A program made the translations under genes and the position numbers. This document shows positions 15,744 to 25,334 of a DNA stretch of 64,000 bases, piece after piece. Each line of letters opens with the position of its first letter. Positions within the stretch are counted from its first letter, which is position 1. The notes beneath the pieces were generated by a model. The model did no database searches, was not told the DNA's origin, and saw only the letters and a program-made list of their open reading frames with translations. This stretch comes from F0422 sp003992255. Lineage in GTDB: Bacteria; Bacillota; Negativicutes; Veillonellales; Veillonellaceae. Location: positions 1-64,000 of the forward strand of contig NZ_RQVA01000003.1 of NCBI RefSeq assembly GCF_003992255.1. Direction: 5' to 3'.

Positions 15744-16694
15744 ATGGGAGACATTAGCTTAAAAGGTAAGCATCTATTGGGACTGCAAGGTCGCACAAAA
15801 GAAGAAATTGAACTCATTTTACGGGTAGCAAAGAAAATGAAGAAAATTATCCTTTCAGAGGATAAAAAATATCCATTGTTAAAGGGTAAAGCTATTATTA
15901 ACTTGTTCATGGAAAATAGTACTAGAACGAGAAGCTCCTTTGAACTGGCTGGGAAATATTTAGGTGCCGATGTAATCAACATTACAAAAAGTGGCAGCTC
16001 TATGGCCAAAGGCGAAAGCTTCCGTGATACATTGCTTACTGTGTCCTATATGGGGACAGATGCTATCGTTATGCGCTCCAGCGAAGAAGGATCTCCTTTG
16101 TATGCTACGAAATGCGTAGACCCTATCATCATCAATGCTGGTGATGGTGCTCATGAGCATCCAACACAAGCCTTATTAGATATGTATTCTATTTTAGAAC
16201 ATAAACCAAGCTTAGAAGGCTTGAAAGTTGTTATCGTAGGCGATATCATGCATAGTCGTGTAGCACGATCCAATATTTATGGATTGAAAACGATGGGGGC
16301 AGATGTACATTTGGCTGGTCCTAGAACGTTAGTCTATCCAGAACTTGAAAAATTGGGGGTCACCGTTCATCATGATGTACGAGAAGCAGTAAAAGATGCA
16401 GATGTTGTGAACGTACTTCGCATTCAATTAGAGCGTATTAACTCTGCCCTATATCCAAGTAATCGTGAGTATGCGAGAATCTTTGGAATCAATAAATCCG
16501 TACTAGCTAATGCGAAAGACGATGTACTAGTACTGCATCCAGGACCGATGAACCGAGGCCTTGAAATTGCGCCAGATGTGGCTTATGGCGATGAATCAGC
16601 GATTCAAGAGCAGGTGCGAAATGGTGTAGCTATCCGCATGGCAGTATTATACTTAACAATTATGGGAGGTGACGGCAGTGAGCTTGTTGATTAA
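15744..16694 (+). CDS. pyrB: Aspartate carbamoyltransferase catalytic subunit
   Basis: A 316-residue enzyme that condenses carbamoyl phosphate with aspartate to carbamoyl aspartate, the first committed step of UMP synthesis. The carbamoyl-phosphate site ENSTRTRSSFE is at residues 54-64, and HPTQALLDMYSI is near 138. Length is normal. There is no pyrI regulatory subunit here, as in Firmicutes generally. AAAGGAGG precedes the ATG, and the gene is the first after the attenuator. Confidence 0.97.
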   Translation: MGDISLKGKHLLGLQGRTKEEIELILRVAKKMKKIILSEDKKYPLLKGKAIINLFMENSTRTRSSFELAGKYLGADVINITKSGSSMAKGESFRDTLLTVSYMGTDAIVMRSSEEGSPLYATKCVDPIIINAGDGAHEHPTQALLDMYSILEHKPSLEGLKVVIVGDIMHSRVARSNIYGLKTMGADVHLAGPRTLVYPELEKLGVTVHHDVREAVKDADVVNVLRIQLERINSALYPSNREYARIFGINKSVLANAKDDVLVLHPGPMNRGLEIAPDVAYGDESAIQEQVRNGVAIRMAVLYLTIMGGDGSELVD

Positions 16695-17967
16695 AAATGG
16701 TACAGTAGTTAACCCTGCGAAAGGACAACATGAAATTGCAGATATTCTAATAGAAAACGGTGTCATTACCAACATAGGTCAAAACTTGCAGGTAGATAAT
16801 GCGGAAGTTTATGATGCAACAGGTCTTATTGTAGCACCGGGGTTGATAGATATTCATACACATTTACGTGAGCCAGGCCAAGAAGCGAAAGAAGATTTTC
16901 ACAGTGGTACACAGGCTGCTGCAGCTGGTGGATTTACACGTATTGCCACCATGGCCAATACAAATCCTGTTGTAGATAATTCTGCCTTAGTGCGTGGTTT
17001 ACGTAAACAAGCAGAATTGACTGGCGTCGTGAAAGTTGAATTCATAGGTGCTATTTCTAAAGGTCTTCAAGGCAAAGAGTTGACTGAAATGGGTGATATG
17101 GCAGAAGCTGGTGTAGTGGGATTCTCTGATGATGGACATTATGTTGAGAATGCAGCATTTATGCGTCGTGCTTTGGAATATTCATCTATGTTTGGAAAAA
17201 TGGTTATCGACCATGCCGAAGAATGCAGTTTGACTTGTGAAGGGCATATGCATGAAGGCATTGTTTCTTATGAAATGGGCGTCAAAGGTCGTCCTGCTGT
17301 GGCGGAAGACCTAGCGGTGGCTCGTGATATTATGCTAGCAGAAATGACAGGTGGTCATATTCATATCGCTCATGTGAGTACGAAAAGTGCAGTTGACCAA
17401 GTGCGTAGAGCAAAAGCGCAAGGCATTAAGGTCACTTGTGAAGTGACGAGCCAACATTTGGCTTTCACAGATGAATATTTAAGAGATTACAATACAGATT
17501 TTAAAATGGCGCCGCCAATTCGTTCCGAAGATCATCGTAAAGCGTTACTAGAAGCCCTACAAGATGGAACGATTGATGCCATAATTACAGACCATGCACC
17601 ACATGCGTATGAAGAAAAAGACGTGGAATTCTGCTGTGCAGCGAATGGTTTCACGGGACTAGAAACATCCTTTGCAGCGGTGGTAACACATGTATTGAAA
17701 CCAGGGATTTTATCCATCGATGACATCGTTAACTTGATGAGTACAAAACCTGCTCAATTAATCGGTGTAGATGCAGGCGTACTAGAAGTAGGAAAACCAG
17801 CAGATATTTCTGTATTATCTCTAGATGAAACATGGACAGTAGATAGAAATCAATTCTATACACGTGGCAAATCGTGCCCATTTGATGGCATGACATTGCA
17901 AGGTAAAGCTAAATTAACGGTAGTAGATGGACAAATTGTAATGAAAGACGGGGTTGTAACAGCGTGA
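16678..17967 (+). CDS. pyrC: Dihydroorotase
   Basis: About 429 residues; zinc amidohydrolase that cyclises carbamoyl aspartate to dihydroorotate. The metal motif DIHTHLREPG is near residue 57, further ligands lie in IDHAEE and HIAHVST, and ITDHAPH is near 302. The GTG at 16669 overlaps the GGAGG at 16665-16669, so GTG 16678, spaced 8 bases from it, is the likely start; it overlaps the end of pyrB by 17 bases. Type I (long) dihydroorotase, as usual in Firmicutes. Confidence 0.96.
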   Translation: MSLLIKNGTVVNPAKGQHEIADILIENGVITNIGQNLQVDNAEVYDATGLIVAPGLIDIHTHLREPGQEAKEDFHSGTQAAAAGGFTRIATMANTNPVVDNSALVRGLRKQAELTGVVKVEFIGAISKGLQGKELTEMGDMAEAGVVGFSDDGHYVENAAFMRRALEYSSMFGKMVIDHAEECSLTCEGHMHEGIVSYEMGVKGRPAVAEDLAVARDIMLAEMTGGHIHIAHVSTKSAVDQVRRAKAQGIKVTCEVTSQHLAFTDEYLRDYNTDFKMAPPIRSEDHRKALLEALQDGTIDAIITDHAPHAYEEKDVEFCCAANGFTGLETSFAAVVTHVLKPGILSIDDIVNLMSTKPAQLIGVDAGVLEVGKPADISVLSLDETWTVDRNQFYTRGKSCPFDGMTLQGKAKLTVVDGQIVMKDGVVTA

Positions 17968-19031
17968 AAGGTAAATTAGTACTAGAAAATGGAACTATCT
18001 TCAAAGGCACTTTATTAGGCGGTATGCCTATCGTCGGCGAAGTAGTATTTAATACAGGTATGACAGGATACCAAGAGATTTTAACTGACCCATCTTATGC
18101 GGATCAAATCATTACGTTGACGTATCCATTGGTAGGTAATTATGGTGTAACACGGGAAGTAGATCAATCTTCTAAACCATATTGTAAGGCCATGATTGTA
18201 GGAGAGTTATGTACATTCCCAAGCAATTGGCAAAATGAAGGGGCTTTTGAAGAGTATATGCGTATGCATGGTATTCCTTGCTTGTATGATGTAGATACTC
18301 GTGCTATTACTCGTGCTATCCGTAGTCACGGTGTTATGAAAGGTGTTATCTGTCCAGTAGATACACCACAAGATAAAATTGATGCTCTATTGGCACAACC
18401 ATTGGCAACGGATCATATTATGCGTGTCACAACAAAATGGGAAGGACATCGTGGCAGTGATACAGCAGAGTTCCATGTAGCTGTATATGACTTTGGTATC
18501 AAAGAAAATATTTTACAATCATTGGAAAATGAAGGCTGTAAACTTACTATTTTCCCAGCTAATACAAAAGCGGAAACTGTGATGGATTGCAAACCAGATG
18601 GTATCTTCTTGTCCAATGGCCCTGGAGATCCAAAAGATGTACCTGAGATAGTAGAAGAAATTAAAAAATTAGTAGGGCAAAAGCCAATATTTGGTATCTG
18701 CATGGGTCATCAATTGATTGCACGTGCCTTTGGTGGTGAAACGTATAAATTACGATTTGGACATCGTGGGTCTAACCATCCAGTAAAAGATTTAGATACA
18801 AACCGCGTATATATTACGTCGCAAAATCATGGCTATGCAGTAGATGAAGCTAGCTTAGAAGGCTCTGGTTTACGTGTATCTCATCGCAGTGTCAACGACG
18901 GAACTGTAGAAGGATTAGTACATACAGAATTACCAATTATGTCTGTTCAATATCATCCTGAAGCATCACCGGGACCAACAGATAATGTATACTTGTTTGA
19001 ACGTTTTAAAGAATTAATGAGAAGGGGTTAA
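17964..19031 (+). CDS. carA: Carbamoyl-phosphate synthase small subunit
   Basis: A 355-residue glutamine amidotransferase subunit that releases ammonia from glutamine for CarB. The nucleophile cysteine lies in FGICMGHQL near residue 243, and the His-Glu pair is in QYHPEASPGP near 331. The ATG overlaps the pyrC stop codon by four bases, so translation is coupled. It sits within the pyrimidine operon, which suggests control by PyrR attenuation rather than by arginine. Confidence 0.97.
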   Translation: MKGKLVLENGTIFKGTLLGGMPIVGEVVFNTGMTGYQEILTDPSYADQIITLTYPLVGNYGVTREVDQSSKPYCKAMIVGELCTFPSNWQNEGAFEEYMRMHGIPCLYDVDTRAITRAIRSHGVMKGVICPVDTPQDKIDALLAQPLATDHIMRVTTKWEGHRGSDTAEFHVAVYDFGIKENILQSLENEGCKLTIFPANTKAETVMDCKPDGIFLSNGPGDPKDVPEIVEEIKKLVGQKPIFGICMGHQLIARAFGGETYKLRFGHRGSNHPVKDLDTNRVYITSQNHGYAVDEASLEGSGLRVSHRSVNDGTVEGLVHTELPIMSVQYHPEASPGPTDNVYLFERFKELMRRG

Positions 19032-22000
19032 TGATGGAAAAGAAAAAAGTCCTCGTTATTGGTTCTGGTCCAATTATTATTGGACAAGCCGCAGAGTTTG
19101 ATTATGCAGGTACACAAGCATGCCAATCCCTTCGAGAAGAAGGCTATGAAGTAGTGTTGGTAAACTCCAATCCCGCTACAATCATGACAGACCGTGATAT
19201 TGCGGATCGCGTATATATCGAGCCGATTTCCTTAGAATTTGTTACAGAGATTATTCGTAAAGAGAGACCATTTGGTGTACTAGCTACCTTGGGTGGACAA
19301 GTAGGTCTGAATATGGCTGTGGAACTTTCAGAAGCGGGCGTATTGAAAGAGTACAATGTACAATTATTAGGTACTACTCTTGAGGCGATTAAACAGGCAG
19401 AAGATCGTGAGTTGTTCAAAGAAGCGATGAAACGCATTAATCAACCAGTTCCTGAATCAGATATTTTCAGCGATGTAGCACAAGCAGTGGAATTTGCAAA
19501 TCGTATTGGGTATCCTATCATCATTCGTCCTGCCTATACATTAGGTGGTACTGGCGGTGGTATTGCTCATAACGAAGAAGAAATGTACATGATTGCACTT
19601 CGTGGTATTAAATTAAGTCCTATTCATCAAATTCTTGTAGAACGCTCTGTTGCAGGGTGGAAAGAAGTAGAATATGAAGTGATGCGTGACCGTGCGGATA
19701 ACTGTATTATCGTATGTAACATGGAAAATATTGATCCAGTAGGCGTACATACAGGCGATTCTGTGGTTGTGGCACCATCACAAACATTGAACGATACACA
19801 ATACCAAATGCTTCGCACAGCTTCTGTGGATATCATTCGTTACCTTGAAATCGAAGGTGGCTGTAATGTGCAATATGCCTTAGATCCATATAGCAATCAA
19901 TACTATGTAATCGAAGTAAACCCACGTGTATCTCGCTCCTCCGCCTTGGCTTCTAAAGCAACAGGCTACCCAATTGCTAAAGTAGCCGCGAAAGTGGCTA
20001 TCGGCATGACATTGGATGAAATTACAAATGCGGTAACTGGTGAGACAAAAGCATGTTTCGAGCCATCCCTAGATTATGTAGTAACTAAATTCCCACGTTG
20101 GCCATTTGAAAAATTCAACTTGGCGGATCGTACATTGGGAACACAAATGAAAGCTACTGGCGAAGTTATGGCGATTGACCGTACGTTAGAAGGTTCTTTA
20201 CTAAAAGCGATTCGTTCCTTAGAGATCGGCTTAGATCATATTGAGTTGAAAAAGATTGCTCATGAAACGCCAGAGCAATTGATTGAACGGTTGCAATTAG
20301 TCGATGATGAGCGTTTGTATGTCATTGCACAAGCACTTCGTGTTGGTATTAGCGTCGAAAAAATTTGCTACATTACAAAAATTAACTCTTTCTTCATTAA
20401 CAAAATTAAAAATATTGTGATGGTAGAAAAAGACTTGTCTGAGAATGGTATTACGGAAAGTAATTTAAAATTAGCGAAAAAATATTCCTTCCCAGATAAA
20501 GTGATTGCTCGCTATGCAAACTGCTCTCCTGAGGACGTATTGGCAAAACGCAATGAGCTTGGCATTCATCCGACTTATAAATATGTAGATACTTGTGCAG
20601 CAGAGTTTGAAGCGCATACACCATACTACTATAGTGCGTATGCTACAGAAGATGAAGTTGTGCCACGTGGTGAAAATAGTGTAATCGTTCTTGGTTCTGG
20701 CCCAATTCGTATCGGTCAAGGTGTGGAGTTCGACTATTGCTCCGTACATTCTTCTTGGGCATTGCGCAAGGCAGGCATGAAATCCATTATTATAAACAAT
20801 AACCCAGAAACGGTAAGTACAGACTTTGATACATCTGACAGTTTGTACTTTGAACCGTTGACTGTAGATGATGTAATGGAAATTATCCGTAAAGAAAATC
20901 CAGTGGGGGTTATTGCTCAGTTCGGTGGACAAACAGCCATAAACTTAGCAGGCCCATTAGCAGAACGAGGAGTAAATATTCTAGGTACATCTGTAGATAG
21001 CATTGATATGGCGGAAGACCGTGAACGTTTCGATGAATTATTGGCAAAATTAGAAATTCCTCGTCCAGTAGGTGCATTGGTTACGAGTGATGAAGAAGCA
21101 TTAGAGGCGGCAAAACGGCTTCAATATCCATTGATTGTACGTCCTTCCTATGTATTAGGTGGCCGTGCTATGGAAATTGTGTATAATGACCAAGAATTAG
21201 ATCGTTATATGAAAGAAGCTGTAGTAGCATCGAAAGACCATCCAGTGTTAATCGACCGCTATATGGTGGGTATGGAAGTAGAAGTAGATGCCATCTCTGA
21301 TGGTATCGATGTATGCATCCCTGGTATCATGGAACAAGTAGAGCGTGCCGGCGTACACTCTGGTGACTCCATCGCAGTATATCCAGCGCAGCATTTATCT
21401 GACGAATTGACAGAACAAATCGTAGATTACACACGTCGCATCGCCAAAGGATTGAATGTAAAAGGTGTATTGAATATTCAATATATCGTGGTGAATGGTG
21501 AACTTCATGTCATCGAAGTAAATCCACGTTCTAGCCGTACTGTACCTTTCATCAGTAAAGTAACCGGCATCAACATGGTAGAATATGCGACACGCATCGC
21601 ATTAGGGGAAACATTAGAAAGCCTAGGCTTACCAACAGGCTTGGTGCCAGCTCGTCCACATGTGGCGGTGAAAGCACCAGTATTCTCTTTCTCAAAAATG
21701 GGTTTAGTAGAAATTGCCTTAGGACCAGAAATGAAATCTACTGGTGAAGTTATGGGCATCGGTCGTACCTATGCAGATGCTTTATTCAAAGCTATTCACG
21801 GTGCCAACATGCGTATCCCTGATAAAGGCAATATCTTGATGACTGTAGCAGACCGTGACAAAGAAGAAGCGGCTCGCTTGGCAAAAGGTTTTATCGACTT
21901 GGGATACCATATTATGGCTACCGGAGGTACAGGTCGTTATTTCACAGAACATGGTGTAAATTGTACAGTGGTCAATAAAATTTCTGAAGGTAATCCAAAC

Positions 22001-22231
22001 TGCGCTGACTTCATTCGAGAAGGTAAAGTGGACTTGATGTTGAACACCTTGACATATGGTAAAAAACCAGAGCGTGAAGGATTCCAATTGCGTCGTTTAG
22101 CTGTTGAAATGGGTGTGCCATGTTTGACGTCTTTAGATACAGCTCGCGAAGTATTACACGTAGTGGCAAGCCGTGCTACAGCAGGGGATGCTATCACGGT
22201 AGATGCCGTACAAGATTATGAAATGGAGTAA
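19031..22231 (+). CDS. carB: Carbamoyl-phosphate synthase large subunit
   Basis: A 1066-residue protein that makes carbamoyl phosphate from bicarbonate, ammonia and two ATP. Two homologous ATP-grasp halves are visible: KVLVIGSGPIIIGQAAEFDY at the N-terminus and SVIVLGSGPIRIGQGVEFDY near residue 550. The C-terminal 130 residues form the allosteric MGS-like domain (MATGGTGRYFTEHGV). Full length. Starts at ATG 19031 or 19034; the first overlaps the carA stop by one base. Confidence 0.97.
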   Translation: MMEKKKVLVIGSGPIIIGQAAEFDYAGTQACQSLREEGYEVVLVNSNPATIMTDRDIADRVYIEPISLEFVTEIIRKERPFGVLATLGGQVGLNMAVELSEAGVLKEYNVQLLGTTLEAIKQAEDRELFKEAMKRINQPVPESDIFSDVAQAVEFANRIGYPIIIRPAYTLGGTGGGIAHNEEEMYMIALRGIKLSPIHQILVERSVAGWKEVEYEVMRDRADNCIIVCNMENIDPVGVHTGDSVVVAPSQTLNDTQYQMLRTASVDIIRYLEIEGGCNVQYALDPYSNQYYVIEVNPRVSRSSALASKATGYPIAKVAAKVAIGMTLDEITNAVTGETKACFEPSLDYVVTKFPRWPFEKFNLADRTLGTQMKATGEVMAIDRTLEGSLLKAIRSLEIGLDHIELKKIAHETPEQLIERLQLVDDERLYVIAQALRVGISVEKICYITKINSFFINKIKNIVMVEKDLSENGITESNLKLAKKYSFPDKVIARYANCSPEDVLAKRNELGIHPTYKYVDTCAAEFEAHTPYYYSAYATEDEVVPRGENSVIVLGSGPIRIGQGVEFDYCSVHSSWALRKAGMKSIIINNNPETVSTDFDTSDSLYFEPLTVDDVMEIIRKENPVGVIAQFGGQTAINLAGPLAERGVNILGTSVDSIDMAEDRERFDELLAKLEIPRPVGALVTSDEEALEAAKRLQYPLIVRPSYVLGGRAMEIVYNDQELDRYMKEAVVASKDHPVLIDRYMVGMEVEVDAISDGIDVCIPGIMEQVERAGVHSGDSIAVYPAQHLSDELTEQIVDYTRRIAKGLNVKGVLNIQYIVVNGELHVIEVNPRSSRTVPFISKVTGINMVEYATRIALGETLESLGLPTGLVPARPHVAVKAPVFSFSKMGLVEIALGPEMKSTGEVMGIGRTYADALFKAIHGANMRIPDKGNILMTVADRDKEEAARLAKGFIDLGYHIMATGGTGRYFTEHGVNCTVVNKISEGNPNCADFIREGKVDLMLNTLTYGKKPEREGFQLRRLAVEMGVPCLTSLDTAREVLHVVASRATAGDAITVDAVQDYEME

Positions 22232-22237
22232 TCACGA

Positions 22238-23005
22238 ATGAGTGGATATGTAGAAATGGGTCGAGTGATCCATAATACACAAATAGGTAGGGATGTATGG
22301 CGCATGTTAATCTATGCACCAAAACAAGCTAAAGAGGCACAATTAGGACAATTTTGCAATGTTCGCGTCACAGGGGGCACAGCACCCCTGTTGCGCCGCC
22401 CTATTAGCTATGCCGGTTTTGATGCAGAATCGGGCACAATCGACTTATTGTACCGTGTAGTAGGCAAAGGGACAGAGTTGATGACAAAATTGCAAGAAGG
22501 GGATACCCTAGATTGCTTAGGGCCACTAGGAGAGCCGTTCACAACAGCGGATCAAATGCTATTAGTGGGTGGTGGTGTTGGTATTGCGCCGATGCTATGC
22601 ATTGCTAATCGATTAGAAGCAGGTCAAGAAGCCCATGTTATCTTGGGGTTCCGAAATGCTAGTGAATCCTTCTGGGCTGATTTATTCAAAGATAGCCCTG
22701 TGACCGTTCATATTACAACAGATGATGGTTCATTAGGTACAAAAGGATATCCTACGACAGTGATGGAGACCCTTATGAATGATCATCACTTTGATGGGGT
22801 ATTAACGTGTGGACCAACGCCGATGATGAAGGGCGTAGCTGCCGTGGCACAAACTAGGCAGGTACCATGCCAAGTCTCCTTGGAGGAGCGTATGGGCTGC
22901 GGAACTGGTGGGTGCGTAGGCTGTGCGTGCCAGGGTAAAAGCGGCAAACGCTATAAAGTCTGCAAGGATGGCCCTGTATTCCCGGCTGAGGAGGTGTTTT
23001 TCTAA
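22238..23005 (+). CDS. pyrK: Dihydroorotate dehydrogenase electron transfer subunit
   Basis: A 255-residue FAD and 2Fe-2S protein that passes electrons from PyrD to NAD+. The FAD site RRPISYAGFD is near residue 50, and the NAD-binding GGGVGIAPM near 110. Four cysteines in MGCGTGGCVGCAC and KVCKDGPVF (about 222-250) hold the iron-sulfur cluster. The stop overlaps pyrD. Its presence marks the enzyme as class 1B, typical of Gram-positive-type bacteria. Confidence 0.95.
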   Translation: MSGYVEMGRVIHNTQIGRDVWRMLIYAPKQAKEAQLGQFCNVRVTGGTAPLLRRPISYAGFDAESGTIDLLYRVVGKGTELMTKLQEGDTLDCLGPLGEPFTTADQMLLVGGGVGIAPMLCIANRLEAGQEAHVILGFRNASESFWADLFKDSPVTVHITTDDGSLGTKGYPTTVMETLMNDHHFDGVLTCGPTPMMKGVAAVAQTRQVPCQVSLEERMGCGTGGCVGCACQGKSGKRYKVCKDGPVFPAEEVFF

Positions 23006-23931
23006 TGGCAACAGTAGATCCTAGATTAGCCGTAGAGTTCTGTGGGATTACCATGAAAAACCCTATTGTAGCAGCATCGGGAACCTTTGGATTCGGATTA
23101 GAATATGATGGATACCTAGACTTGAATACAGAGGTAGGTGCTATTTCTGTAAAGGGATTGACACCCACAGCGAGACCAGGTAATGCAGGGGTTCGTATTG
23201 CAGAGACACCATCTGGTGTGTTGAACTGTATCGGGTTAGAAAATCCAGGGGCAGAAGCCTTTGTAGCAGATATTTTGCCTAGCTTGGTACAGTATGAGGT
23301 GCCTATCTTTGCGAATATTTCTGGCAATACCTTAGAAGAATATGAGTTTATGGCGAAAATGTTGACGGTAGAAGGGGTAGCAGCACTGGAAGTCAACATT
23401 AGTTGCCCGAATGTAAAATGTGGTGGCATGGCCTTTGGTGTGCAAGCAGATAGCGCAGCTGCAGTTTGTAAAGCCGTCAAATCCCATACAGATTTACCTG
23501 TGATTATGAAATTATCACCGAATGTAACGGATATCGTAGAGATTGCTCGTGCTGTAGAAGCAGCCGGAGCCGATGGCGTTAGTATGATCAACACCTTGTT
23601 GGGGATGTCTGTAGACTTACGCACACGAAAACCACTGTTGGGTAATATCTATGGAGGTTTATCGGGTCCAGCGGTAAAACCAGTAGCATTACGATTGACA
23701 CACCAAGTGGCGAAGGCCATCGATATTCCTATCATGGGTGGTGGTGGCATCATGACCGGTGAAGATGCGTTAGAATTTATGCTAGTAGGAGCTGATATCG
23801 TGTCTGTGGGGACGGCTACGATGGTAGATCCACGAGCGATAGGCATCATTGCCAAAGAGATGAGTGCCTATTGTGAAAAAGAACAAATTGCTCATGTACA
23901 AGATATTGTAGGGGGCATTATCGTTCCATAA
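23005..23931 (+). CDS. pyrD: Dihydroorotate dehydrogenase, class 1B catalytic subunit
   Basis: A 308-residue FMN enzyme that oxidises dihydroorotate to orotate in the cytosol. FMN-contact motifs are NPIVAASGTFGFG near residue 18 and MGGGGIMTGEDALEFM near 242. The active-site cysteine is in NISCPNVKCGG near 132, as in class 1. It forms a heterotetramer with PyrK. It is the last gene of the operon; pyrE and pyrF are not in the window. Confidence 0.96.
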   Translation: MATVDPRLAVEFCGITMKNPIVAASGTFGFGLEYDGYLDLNTEVGAISVKGLTPTARPGNAGVRIAETPSGVLNCIGLENPGAEAFVADILPSLVQYEVPIFANISGNTLEEYEFMAKMLTVEGVAALEVNISCPNVKCGGMAFGVQADSAAAVCKAVKSHTDLPVIMKLSPNVTDIVEIARAVEAAGADGVSMINTLLGMSVDLRTRKPLLGNIYGGLSGPAVKPVALRLTHQVAKAIDIPIMGGGGIMTGEDALEFMLVGADIVSVGTATMVDPRAIGIIAKEMSAYCEKEQIAHVQDIVGGIIVP

Positions 23932-23970
23932 AAGAGACTAGAGAAGAGAATATTGATTGAGGCAATATAA

Positions 23971-24010
23971 AAAGGACTACCTCAGTACGAATGTACTGGA
24001 GTAGTCCTTT
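23971..24010. terminator. Bidirectional terminator between pyrD and the DUF805 gene
   Basis: AAAAGGACTACCTCAGTAC pairs with GTACTGGAGTAGTCCTTTT around a four-base loop, with A and T tracts on each side. It can end the pyr operon on the plus strand and the convergent gene on the minus strand. Confidence 0.88.
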
Positions 24011-24027
24011 TCGGGTTGCCTATAAGT

Positions 24028-24540
24028 TTATTTTTTTTGCGCGGAACGAGGCCAGTAGGATGGATCGCCATACCGATTGATTCCCTTTCTCCCTGGCAAT
24101 AATGCCAGTGCTCCGTGGATGAGAAAGGTAGCGATTAGATGGAGCATATACGTATTTTTTAATGGAATATATAGATTCGTGCCAATAATATACATACCTA
24201 ATAGTATTCCAAAAGGAAAACCTGGAATAGATATATCATTTAAACGTCTTACATACAGGGTATAATACCAGGGTAATAATATAATATATCCAGCATAGGC
24301 TAAGGCTTTTATACCAAAATAAGCGGGTAATATGATGACAGCTTCTAATAGCTGTTGAATAAACATATTAAATATATGCATGGTAGCAGATAGAAAAAGA
24401 ATGCCTATAATAAATTGAAATCGATTGATACGCCCTGTAATACTAATCCAACCTTGACTGTGGGGAGCTAGAAATCGTACTAGAAAGAGCGCTATGATAC
24501 CTATTCCAAGGGAAATCACTATATTAATAAATAAATCCAT
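24028..24540 (-). CDS. DUF805 membrane protein
   Basis: About 170 residues with an N-terminal helix and several more membrane helices. The DUF805 pattern is clear: GRINRFQFIIGI after the first helix, LYVRRLNDISIPG in the middle and a C-terminal GRKGINRYGDPSYW. The family (E. coli YhaH type) is widespread inner-membrane protein without an assigned function. A longer in-frame start exists, but AGGAGG (reverse strand, 24547-24552) fits the ATG at 24540. It converges with pyrD. Confidence 0.85.
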   Translation of the reverse strand: MDLFINIVISLGIGIIALFLVRFLAPHSQGWISITGRINRFQFIIGILFLSATMHIFNMFIQQLLEAVIILPAYFGIKALAYAGYIILLPWYYTLYVRRLNDISIPGFPFGILLGMYIIGTNLYIPLKNTYMLHLIATFLIHGALALLPGRKGINRYGDPSYWPRSAQKK

Positions 24541-24704
24541 AACTAACCTCCTACATACTATGAATAAGTATAGCATAGATTGACAGTTATGGCGAACGCA
24601 TGTCAAACATAGGCATTTTGATATAGATTCTTCATAAAACTCTTAAAAAAGTAGTGTACTATACAGAAAGTTACTAGAAAAAAATAGGCAAAATAGCGGT
24701 TCAT

Positions 24705-24713
24705 TGGTATAAT
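24705..24713 (+). promoter_or_regulatory. Extended -10 promoter of the bamA locus
   Basis: TGGTATAAT at 24705-24713 is an extended -10 element about 75 bases before the first gene of the envelope cluster. No clear -35 is present. Confidence 0.5.
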
Positions 24714-24787
24714 AGTAAAGATAGTTAAAAAAATGGTTCACATTTTTCTCTCATAATATGATTATATAATTATGAGAGGAGGATGTT

Positions 24788-25303
24788 ATGGAACCAATAT
24801 CAACACCTATGGAAAAACGCATTCGCATGGTTCGAGCTTGGCTAGATGCAGCAGCGAAGTCCTACGCTACAAAAGGTAGTGTAAAAGGAAACTTGCATTT
24901 GTTCTTAGCACAAGCTGAAATGAAGCAAATGAATGAAGGCAAACCGTCCATTATATCGTATGCAAAAAAAGCTATAATGGCTGTGGTATTGATGGGGATC
25001 ATAGGTCTTTCACAGTGGTGGATTGTACAACATAAGACAGAACAGACGAATCCAGTTGTAGAGACACAGACGGAGATGAAACAGGACGCATCAGTTACTG
25101 TAGAACCCCCTAGTAAGAATACACCTGTACATGTGGAAACTCCCTCAAAAACACCAGAAGTAATAGTAGAGGAACCAGTTTCTACTCCGACGCGTGAGCC
25201 AATCGCACAGCGTGCAGTGGAACCGCCTCAAAAGCCTTCCATTACCTCACAAGAAGTGCGAGATGCGGTGCAAACTGGTGGACGTATTTTGCGAGATGAG
25301 TAA
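24788..25303 (+). CDS. Membrane-anchored protein with proline-rich periplasmic tail, unknown
   Basis: I do not recognise this 171-residue protein. A charged helical N-terminal part of about 58 residues should lie in the cytoplasm, followed by one membrane helix (about 60-80, MAVVLMGIIGLSQWWIV). The remaining 90 residues are rich in Pro, Glu, Val and Thr (VEPPSKNTPVHVETPSKTPE) and probably extend into the periplasm. The shape resembles a TonB-like or division-type tether without a known end domain. GAGGAGG precedes the ATG. It starts the bamA operon, 31 bases before bamA. Confidence 0.75.
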   Translation: MEPISTPMEKRIRMVRAWLDAAAKSYATKGSVKGNLHLFLAQAEMKQMNEGKPSIISYAKKAIMAVVLMGIIGLSQWWIVQHKTEQTNPVVETQTEMKQDASVTVEPPSKNTPVHVETPSKTPEVIVEEPVSTPTREPIAQRAVEPPQKPSITSQEVRDAVQTGGRILRDE

Positions 25304-25334
25304 GTAACCTTTTATATCTAAGGAGGATGATTAT

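Noticed and set aside
20471..20932. 153-residue minus-strand open frame inside carB
   Set aside because: Shadow of a conserved full-length gene; composition not protein-like.
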